This document shows, piece by piece, positions 22,770-33,100 of a stretch of 64,000 nt of DNA. Position numbers and translations under genes: made by a program. The DNA comes from Burhinus oedicnemus (taxonomy: Eukaryota > Chordata > Aves > Charadriiformes > Burhinidae), in contig VFFE01007016.1 in NCBI GenBank assembly GCA_008921705.1, positions 926,387 through 990,386 on the forward strand, read 5' to 3'. The notes under the pieces are model-generated. The model was not told the DNA's origin and did not search any database. It worked only from the letters and a program-made list of their open reading frames with translations. Positions within the stretch are counted from its first letter, which is position 1. Each line of letters begins with the position of its first letter.

Positions 22770-22893
22770 AGAATAAATGACATATCTGTGAATTACAAAA
22801 AGAATAATTCATAGGTAATTTTCAATTACAGAGAATAATTTATAGGTGCCTGATTTGGAAAGAGAATAATTTATGAGTAACCTGAATTGCACA
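22770..22893. repeat. 31-bp tandem repeat, four copies
   Basis: AGAATAAWT boxes start at 22770, 22801, 22832 and 22863, exactly 31 bp apart. The downstream parts of each unit (TATAGGT, CTGAATT, ACA) also align. A more degraded fifth unit may continue from 22894. Confidence 0.8.
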
Positions 22894-25800
22894 CAGAGCA
22901 CATTAGAGGTTACGGTAAGAAAGGGAGTATACCGACTGCTCAGCTGTCACGTGCTGAGACTGGATTTTTGGGGCATTTCTTGTGAAAGCAACCACCACGA
23001 AAAAAACCCCCCATCAAATTCCGTAGTAAAAAGATTCGTGCAATACGCTCAGTGTGATCTGTAACCTCTGTGTGTTACCAAAAGCCAGGCGTACGGCCCG
23101 GGTTGTCCTTGGAGCTCCTGGCTCACAGCATGCGCCACAAGCAGAAAGGCCACAACTGGGTTCCTACAGCTTAATCACTGGGAAGGGCTGTCCCCAACAG
23201 CCAGCAAGGAGCCAAGTGCCAAAACCCTTGGGTCATGTGTGTCCCTACTGCTCTGCATGGATGCGATGGTGACAACATGAAAGACAGGAATAACAGAAAA
23301 GAGAGGGAGGTCTCCATCAACTGGGTTAGGATTCCCGGCACAGGCTGGCTCCTTCCCTGCGCTGTCAGGGACCCTGCGGGTGCCGGGAAGGCACAGGCTC
23401 GACGGGCATCGCTCCTTCATACGATCCAACATGGGCACTCCTTGTTTTGGAAAAATTACAATGTTAGCAAACGGCTGCAAGATGGAATGGCAAAATGCAG
23501 GTTGGGAAGAGGATGCTTTTTTCTAATGGTAGAGGTAAAGAATGGCATAGGAGTGGCTGTGGTGTCTCTGCTTGCAGCAGATCTTTAAGTTATTATTTTG
23601 CTTAAAGCATTTCCTCAAGTGCAGCTACAAGTTACTGGCCTTTGAAATAAAGAGAGTTACTTTCCCCTCCTCAGGACTTGCTAGTCAAGTCCTATGCCTT
23701 GTCATTAAACAAGGGGCCAAATTAGCTGCCTTTTACTTTAAAGACATGATGTCTCCTTCCTGGATACCTGAAGGGCATTAGGATGCATCAGTGCTTCCAC
23801 CTCTTCATCACCACCTTGGCATCCTAAAAACTGAGGGAGAAAAAAAATCCAAGGTAAAGTGCCATTCCCTCCTGAAGCACTGCATCAGGAGTTATACAAA
23901 GCACCCTCAACACAAGAGCTAAAAATTACAAAGCCCTTTTGCACTACTTCAGTTAATGAAACACTATATCCATATATTAGATCAAGCACAAATAACATCT
24001 ACTGTAGTTAATGTTGTAAAACGGGTTCTTTTCTAAACTGCTGACGTTGTCCATAAAAATTTTCTGAAGCATTAATTTTCTCCAGTGAAGTATTTTAGAA
24101 AAGCTTGTTCAAGAGAAGTAATTGTGTTGGATTTGGAGAGCGTAATGGGTTGTTGCTGTTCTGTCGGAAGCAATACCAGCGTCTCCGGGAGAAGGAGGCA
24201 CGCGTCGCTCCAGACTGGGCGTTGCGAGTGAATTCCTGTGCTTGAGCTCTCAGACCACTGAAGCGTAATCATGGCCGTCCTTGGGCATGGTGGACACTCA
24301 CAAAACACCCGTGCTCATAGCTGGGAACGTCTGGAGCTGGCTGAATGTCCCCTTTTAGGAAGCCTTGGGAAACAATGTATATCCCATAGCTTTGGGTGCA
24401 CGCTATATTCCATGAGAGAGCCCGGGGGAACACACGCTAAAAGACTGTGCGCTCATTGTATCTGCTGTTGCCTACATCCAGTCTTTGCTACTTCCCATTT
24501 AGAAAAGAAAAATCCATTCATTTTCTAACCAGCTCCTCCTCCCCCAGACCCACGCTCCATTTATTGCCAGGATGTGCTGATGGAAGCGGCTCGTGCTTCT
24601 CAGGAACCTTCTTTGACAAGGTCCCTCTCAACCTGGACCCGCTGCAAAGTCTCTCCTTGATTTTCCTGGGAGCAACAGTAGCTCACAGGGTCACATCCTC
24701 AGTCATTTTAATATCCTTAATAGTGTCCAAGTATAAGTTCATTCTGCATATGACCAGAAAAATGATGCTTGTATTTCAAGTTTGTGCAGAACAAGCGAAA
24801 GCTTGGCCCCGGGCAAAGGCAAAATTCCTGATGACCTGGTGGAGTCAGACTCTCACTTTGTCCTCTCAAATCTGGAAGCAAGTCGGAAGCGTAGAGGTTT
24901 GGGTGACAAAGCGCAGAACAACCCCACACGAACTCTTGTTGCTATCTGTAAAAACCAGCAGAAGCAATATGGACACTTTTTGGGCAATAAGAAGAGGCGG
25001 CTGAGAAAACATCGCAGATTTTATTTCTAAACTTCCATTGGATTAGGGCCCTTGTACCACTTCAGATCCCACCGTGCCGTCTGCTGTCAGCCTTTAATGC
25101 TAGTGAAATACAAAGCTTGCGAAAATAAAAGAAAACTGCTGACCCGCTCCCTCCCCTAGGCTATATACCCTTAGCGCCAAAAAAAGATCACATAAAACGA
25201 TTCTTTTTTAAGGACTGCTTATACATACGCATATCTTCCCAAGGGCTAGATGTGAAGAAATTCAATGTTAATTTTAATGGGCTGCCACCTTTCTCTTACG
25301 GTACAAACTACCAGAGCCTTCTCTGCGTTACTGAGGAAAGACTTTGGCTCACGTTGGTACTATTTTTTAAATATTGAATTTTCTTGTTATATTGCTGTCC
25401 TCAAGGGCCACTCGATGTCACTCACCTGCCAGAGCTAGGCTGTAGACCCACTTAAATTATAGACTTAACCAGTTCCTCCTAAAATAAATAAAAATAATAA
25501 TGCTGTTATAATGGTGATGGTCAGCAGCTGATACATTTGCTTATGCACCCAGAAAGCTTGTCTGGTTTCTTTTAGGTTAGTATCAACTTGCCTAATAGAA
25601 GCTAATACTTTCTAGAAACCCTGTGCTTTTGTGTGTATATACCTGTGTATCTTTATTCTGCTGCATACAGGTGGAGCACTTACCTGTGGTAGGCAGCTTT
25701 GCCCCCATGTACCTCTCAAAATAGTCTAGTTCTACTTGGCATGTTCTCCTTACAAAAAAAAAAAAAGAATGTCTTCTTTGGAAAAATCCAGACATAGGTC

Positions 25801-26858
25801 AGCCCTAGGGGCTGTACTTTGTTTCCTCTTTTTCTTCCCTTTCTCCAAGACATCTACAAGAATATCCGTAAGTGCATGAACTGCAATGGGAAATAGGTTC
25901 CTGACTTCTGCAGCTTTGGAAACACTGGCCTTAGAAAGGACCCCGGAGAGGATATTTCTGGCATGCCCTGAATTAATTTCTTCCTGCTGCAGGCTTTCGT
26001 TTGCTCTTTATTTACCACTTTACATCATCACCAGTATTCTTGATGATAACATGGTGGGACATGAAGTTATTCATGAAGTGACATGATGGCAATGGGCCCC
26101 TACGTATCTTGCTAGCGAGGCAGCACCAACAAACACAAGTCTCACACGTGGTGTCCACCTGTGGATCAGGCTGGACAAACCTCCCCACATCTTGCAGCCT
26201 GACAGCAGCACCGTGTGGCGGCAGGTGCCCGGGTCAATACCTAAGAGCAAAGATTTAAAGCTGTTAAAGGAAATTGTCAACAGTGAACGGCTGCTTTCAC
26301 TGGTTTCAGGTAGGTCAGAAGTTTAGACTTCTGATAGATAAATAAAGACCAAGATCTACCTCTTCTTTCCTGCCATAGACCTTTGCCTTTGAGAGCTCCA
26401 AGGAGTGTGTTTTAGCTCGAGCAAAAAGGAGCACCACCTTTCGATATCGTATGAGGGCCAGTGCAGCTGGTTGCACAACACACAGAAGTATTTCCCGTGT
26501 TAGTGGGACTTTGGGATGGAGCACCAAAAAAAAAAAAAAAAATAAAATTAAAAAAATCAAATTATCTGATTTAATCCAGACATCCGGTTGCAATAATGGG
26601 GCTATGCATTCTTGAGCACCATCTACTGGTACATTGTCCATAAACCAGTGGCATACACGCAGAGGTAGAGCACCCTATAACAGCTACTGTCACATAAATG
26701 GCTATGGCTCCTGGCCAGCACTATGTACAGCACTTACAAGCTCCCAATCAAACCTCGCAGCTGGGATCTTGGGTTCAAACCGCTTTGAGAGCGAAGTGGG
26801 AGAAGGTTTCCAGGTCCCTCGCAAGGCCACGTGCCGATGGTTGTGTCCCCTCCTGCAG

Positions 26859-27192
26859 GCAGTGCCACAGCCGGTCGGTCTCTCCGCGATGCTGCAGTGC
26901 AAACACGCTCAGGAATTCAGCTTCGGGCCCCGGGCTCTGAAGGACGCGTTGATCTCCACCAACCCAGCCCTGCAGGAGCTCTATGCCAAAGCTTTCTCCA
27001 GGGCGGAGAAGCTGTTCCTCTCCGAAGCCTACAACCCACAGAGAACGCTTTTCTGCACGCTGCTCATCCGGACGGCTTTCGACTGGCTCCTCAGCCATCC
27101 TGATGCCCCCGAGGACTTTGAGACGTTCTATCATGCCATGCTGAGGAGGAAGCAGAACTTCTATCGAAAGCACATTTACCTGCAACCTATAG
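26859..27192 (+). CDS. AMZ1: AMZ1 first coding exon (30 nt 5' UTR + 304 nt coding)
   Basis: Acceptor CCCCTCCTGCAG ends at 26858; ATG at 26889; donor GTAATG at 27193. Residues 1-101 include EAYNPQRTLFCTLLIRTAFD and KHIYLQPI, nearly identical to mammalian AMZ1. The frame stays open 85 codons upstream of the ATG, but that part lies before the acceptor. Confidence 0.95.
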
Positions 27193-30100
27193 GTAATGCA
27201 GACATCTTCACTGGGCCACCTGGAAAGATAAGGGAGGGAGGTGGGTGGTGCTGAGCACTACTAACATCCTCTTCTAAGGACGAACCCGCAAAATGCAATT
27301 GCCATGGCAAAGATAAGTCTGTAATACCAAAGGCTCTCACATGCCCCCAGTCCAGAGTCAGAAGCCATGGTGACAACCATCAGTAGACCTGCCCTGTAAA
27401 TGGCATTTGTGTCCCTGGGTGAGACTTGCTATGGATATATGTATGCATACACCCATACATCTATATCTATATGTACAACTATGCTGGATAAAACAGCATT
27501 TCTGGAGCTCCATCCCTGATGGTTCATTAAAAACAGGCCCTCGCTCCCACATTAATCTTTCTGCATGACTTAAATAGGAGACAACCTTCCTAGCACATCT
27601 GCTCTGCTAATGAGAGAGGGCACTAATGCCTCGAGCCACCTCTCAGAAAGAGCCCCCCCTTCTCCTCCGTATCTGTATAACCATCTCGAGCTGTCTGCCA
27701 CGTCCCAGAGTAAGCAATTGACTTCAGAATGAACCAGCCTTCCTCTTCCCCAGTTCCTGTGGCCAGCCCCACAAAACCCCTCTGGACCTTGTGGTTCACC
27801 CTGGCTTTAAGGAACTGATAATAGAGCTTCTCTTCTCAGATTTGATCGAAGGGCCTGCCGGGCTCTCGCTGCTGGATTCCCTCCAGAGCTGCGTCGAGTC
27901 TTTCTTCCTGGGTCTCCGCGTGAAGTGCCTTCCCTCCATCCCCATCTCTTCCATTCACTGCTGCTCCCGCCACAGCCGGGACACGGACAGGGTGCAGCTT
28001 CACGCAGGTAAGGACCGGGGAGTGGGGAGCCCGTACAGACATCCGCTTGGCACGCGGGCACGAGCCCTCCCTTAGGAAACGCCTGAAATAGCCCTTCATC
28101 GCCTGAGCAGGGAGGGGATGAGGAAGGGAGTGAAAAGGGAGAAATCCTGTTCCCATGGAAAACCCAGAACTCTGAGGCTGGAAACAGGAATTAAAAAACA
28201 AAGTGACTTTCATCATATTTTCCTCTGCTGTTTGTATTTTTCAGTGCTATTGCATTTAGGTCCAGCTCTGCGAAGCGATGGGATGGGCTCCGCGGGAAGG
28301 CACTGTTGATTTGGTGTAGTCTGAGCTCTCCCAGCTCTCGTCCAGAGCCAAAGTAAATTAGTGGCCCGGGTGGCGCAGGTGGGGAACTCACTGGCCTTTC
28401 ATGTTCGGAAATTTGGGTTCAAGTGTCACACAGCTCCCCAGGGAAATGGGTTCGGCAGCTGCCAAACCCGCCCTGCACAAACATCCATCTGGAACGAGCT
28501 GTTTGCAGGTACCGCGGGCAGCACGTGCTCAGCACAGAGCCAGCGCTGCAGCGATGCGGCTGCTCCAGCTCAGGTCTGAAATGCCCGTAGGGAAATTCTT
28601 CTACTTCCAGGGGCTTATTTCCATAGGTTAGTATTGAATTCACCTACATCTCTGCAAAACAAACTCCGCTTTGTTTTAACTCTGTGCTCAGGACCGCTCC
28701 AGAAGTCAGTCTGCTCATACTTCGGTTTGAGGGGATGGGCAACACAGCCACGGTTCTCCATCCAAGATGCTGAACCCAGCAGCTCTGCCTATCTGTGGCT
28801 TGGATTGCAACCTCCTTCCCATTAACAGGAGAAATTCTGGCTCTTGCATGCCTTCTAGGGATGCTTTATTTTAATGAACATCTCTCATGTATTTGTCCAG
28901 ATGGGATCCTGAATTTCCTGAAGAACAACAAGCCCATGGATGCCCTCTGTGTCCTTGGCCTCACTCTGCTGGACCTTTACCCATGTGAGACCTGGAGCTT
29001 CACATTCAGCAAATTCCTGCCAGGACAAGGTGGGATTGGTGTCCCATGATCTCCTTGCACAGCACGCGAATAAGGCAGCACTGTACCAAAAAGCCTCCCC
29101 TGGGAGACTGGAGTAGCCAGATCTTATCCTCAACCTTTTATTTGCTCCCTGATAACAGGAACTAGCTGTTCCCAATTTAAAATTAGGGAAGTCAGGGCTC
29201 CTGATCCAGACAAAGGTAAGTGAGGTGCTACAAACCTTTTGGGAAGTGCGTCTCATCGCACCCTCTGTGCTCAACTGGACCGTGCTACAACAGCTTTCTT
29301 TTCGTGATGCCCAAGGTGAGAGACAGTCATAGGACAGCCGATGCCTAACTGGTACGTGCCTCTCTTTACAGAAGTTGGCGTCTGCAGCTTTGCCAGATTT
29401 TCTGGAGATTTCCCCCAGGCTGGTTGTAGCAGCTGGAATCCACCCACGCAGAAGGAACAGTTATGCAAAGTCAGCAAGGAAAGCAGAGAGCGGACATTGC
29501 CGTTCAGTGCCCAAGAGATGGTCCAGTGCTGTAAGGTAGGACCGGCAGTCTCCCGCTCCCCATATTTCTTGCCATGTAGGGTTAAATATTTCAGGCCTGG
29601 GCATAATCCGTGTCTCAGCCCAGGGAAGAAGGCATGAGACTCTGCTCCCAGAAGACGCAGGCCATCGCAGCTAAGCCCACACACGTAACGCAGTCCTAAA
29701 GAGCTTGTATTTCAGTGCGCCGTGTAGACGACTCTTACTCCCCTTGCCCCCGGAGCAAACTGTAGCATCAGCTGTATAGTCAGGCTACCGGACTTGCCTT
29801 ACGGCACGGAGCAACGCTGATACAGTATTTGGAAGTTAATATCTCGTGGAGTTGTGTGTTAACTAACGGATGGCTGGGAAGGGGGGACCGCGTCTTCCTC
29901 AGACATTGGTATCCATAAGGGGAGAGGACCGTGTGCCAGACCTGCTGGATGAGAAAAATACCTAAGACAAGTTTGCACTTATATGCAGATGCCCTTAAAC
30001 CCCATTTGTCTCCAACATATCCTCTTCACGAGTGCTGTCCTCCCTCATCCCAGCATCTCCCCCGTGCCCTCCTGCCAGCTCTGCTTCTCACGTTTCTCCC

Positions 30101-33100
30101 AAAGCTGCCGCATGCGGAGCAGCTGCACCAACGCCTTTGATACCATGGCTCTCTGCCTCCACTGGTGTTTGCTCAGGATTTTCTAGTCTGAGGTCTCTTC
30201 CTGTCATAATTTCAAATGATGTTAGGTGGCAATGGGAGGAGGAGGGGAATCCTCCATCCTCAACCCCTCCCTGGTTGCCGATTCCCAAGGCAGCCACGCT
30301 TGGCCAGCTGACTCCAGCTTAGTTTTTGCTTTGGCACAAATGTTAAGCACGTGGGCTTTGGAAGGACCAGCTCTGCTATTGCCAGTAGCTTCTTACAGAT
30401 TTCTGTCATGGACTGTGCTGCTCTTTTCAGGCCCCAACGGGACTGGTTTTCCTCCTTAAAAAAACCCACAATGCTACGCTGTCCTTGAGGAAGAGAGTGA
30501 CAGCAGCAGCACTGCCCTAGAGCTCTGAACACGCTATCCACAGGGTCTTCCTCCATCTGCTTCTAAAAAACACACCCGTCCCTCCTCCTCCACCACGCCA
30601 ACACGGACGGTTGGGTACCTGGGAAGAAGGGAGCCACGTTCCCCTTTCATCTTGGAAAAGCCAAGGGCTGAGCAATGTGTCGGGGAACAGGGAAGGTGGA
30701 ACAGGGGAGGAGGAAGGGCAGTGGAAGCAGGAGCGGCCATGTCATCCTGTGATGTTTGCTTTCCCGAAAGGTGACCTGTCACGAGATCTGCCACCTGATG
30801 GGGCTGGGGACCTGCCGCTGGCTGCAGTGCATCATGCAGGGCGCCCTGAGCCTGGACGAAGCCCTGCTGCGGCCCCTGGAGCCGTGTCCCATCTGCCTTC
30901 GGAAGCTGCAGCACGTCGTGGGCTTCAAACTCGTCGAGCGCTACCGGGTAAGAGACAGACCCACCAGCCCTTCCCGGAGCAAGGGGACGTGGCAGGGAGC
31001 AGAAGGGCTCACCCCAAACCACAGCGCTAAATGTGCTGTAGCAGCGCGTTAAACACAGATGCTGCTCTCGGTGCAATACGCTAAGAAAGACGTTTTACAC
31101 CTAAACAAGGGGGGGTGTCGTACATGTGGGCTGTGACTGGTAGAGCACTTGACACGAGCTCTAGAGCTTTTGGCTGTTCACAACGAGGGGCGGTGCAGCA
31201 GCCCGCCCGCGTCTCCCTACTCCCAAAACTGAGGTGGGGAGGGCAGGCAGCTTCCAAGGCGGAGCGGCAGCAAGAGCGCAGCAGTTCCCACATCCATACC
31301 CTTTCCTATGGGCCACCGTGGTTTTCTGCCTCTCAGGGGCTGCTGGGAACAGGGAGAAAATACTAGGCAGGTACTTTGCTGCAGTTCCTCTGTTTAAAGA
31401 TATGAGAGAGGATCCCAAATTATTACTTCCTTAGAAGTGGAGGGTCCCAGACTCATCTTTTGCCTCTTCTCTCCCACCCATAGAACTGCTAACACCACAT
31501 TTAGACAACATCAGGAATAGTGCTAAGACACCCTTAGCTCTAGAAAGAGTTTTCTGCCTCTGTTGTCCAAAAAGCAGGATTCAGTAGCTAAAAGGGTGGT
31601 GGAATATAAATAATTTCACCTTTCTCACTCAGTACCTTGTCTTCTCCCTGGTTATAATTCCCATCCGACACACATCATATTCAGAGGCAGGATTTTCCAC
31701 GGCTGCCTATTTTAAAGTCTGTGGGTTCTATTTGTGACAAGATACGTGCAGAATGAGAAGGGGGACGGCTGTAGTTTCATTCAGCTTGGGATCAGACGCG
31801 CAGAAGCACGGCAAAGCACGTGGGGGAAGAACATGCTTGTGTGGTTTTGCCTGCGCGTCTGCGGTGGTGTTAGACCCGTCTCTCACTCCGGGGCTGTTTG
31901 GTCCCTGCTTCTGTCTGAGAGATGCCTAAATTGCCCGGAACACCAGAGGGATAAACGCTGGTTTATTTAAACACCTGACCTGTCAGCATCCAGCTATTGC
32001 TTTCTACAAGAGAACTGCCGTCTGCATGAAGCTTTTCTAGAATCATTTTTGCCTTTACACCTGCAGTAAATACTGTAATCGGCTCAGCTTCCCCTGGCGC
32101 CAATGAACACAAACCTGAAGAGAGGATACACTTGCCAAATGTCACATCTGCTTCCTCGACAAGGAGAAGCTCAGCTAGATATAAGACAAGCTGGTGTAAG
32201 ACAGTTGTGATAATCTCTGTAAGAGCCCTTGCTAGAGGAAATAGAAATGCCAGAGATGAATTAAATAGTTAAGGAACCTGACAGAAGAGAGCACAAAGCA
32301 TTTGGAGACAATATCAGATAGCAAAGTTACTTGCTAAGCATGTTTTGAGAGGCTGCGGTCGGCCAAGCGCGAGTCCGAAGTCACATTTCCCTTTGGAAAG
32401 CTAGGACGGATCCCCACCTGCCACGTAACAGCCCCAGACGCTCATAATAAACACAGGAAATGCCCGACACACAGTGTTCCTCGCCAGGAGCGGGTGATGC
32501 TGCTGAAGTCTGCGGCCGAGACAAGGTTAGGGGCAGAAGAGCACGTGGGACAGGAAACCAGTCCTTACGCAGGAGGAAGAGCCCCTCAATCTATTTATCC
32601 GAGTTGCACTCGGAAACACGCTCTGTTTTTTCACCACAGCTGCTTATTCCATCATGAGTCATCTTGAAAACCGAAAGCAAATCCCTCCTCATGGTGTTCC
32701 CCACATTTCCACCTGCTGCTTCTGCAGCATCCCAGGCTGTTCGGCACCGAGTGCCTCGGTTAGGTTGGGGCGGCCACGCTGCAGAAGAAAACCAGTGCTC
32801 GAGCTGCTCTTGGAGGTTGGGTTAGCTCCATCCTCACCGCGGTGTTCACGGCAGCGTCTGCTCTCGGGCGCAGTGACGCTGTGCTGCTGGGGGTGACGGC
32901 GCTGCCGTGGCAGAGGGGGTTGAAGAACTTCCAGTGCCAAACTTGGAGCCCCTTGAGGTGTCAGACAACAGGTTCCGTTCTTAGTGACTGACTTGGGGTG
33001 GGCATCCGCTTCAAATGCTCCTGCCTGCAGGTGAGCTAAAACCACAAAGAGGTTATCCCTTTCCAGTTAAATCGGAGAACATAGAAAGAGGCTGCGGCCC

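Larger units (their letters stand above)
19500..26858 (+). other. AMZ1: Putative first intron of AMZ1
   Basis: Bounded by GTGAGT at 19500 and the acceptor TCCCCTCCTGCAG ending at 26858. No coding exon was found inside; human AMZ1 likewise begins translation in a downstream exon. Contents: GC minisatellite (19686-19994), 31-bp minisatellite (22770-22893), a 23-bp direct repeat (21906-21942) and poly(A) tracts (25754, 26526). The linkage of the two splice sites is inferred. Confidence 0.45.

Noticed and set aside
26634..26888. In-frame N-terminal extension of AMZ1 by 85 codons
   Set aside because: It lies upstream of a good splice acceptor (26858), and the known AMZ1 N-terminus begins at the ATG at 26889.
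28364..28435. Functional tRNA gene
   Set aside because: A and B boxes are spaced correctly, but the acceptor and T stems do not pair and no Pol III terminator run follows closely; kept only as a possible SINE relic.
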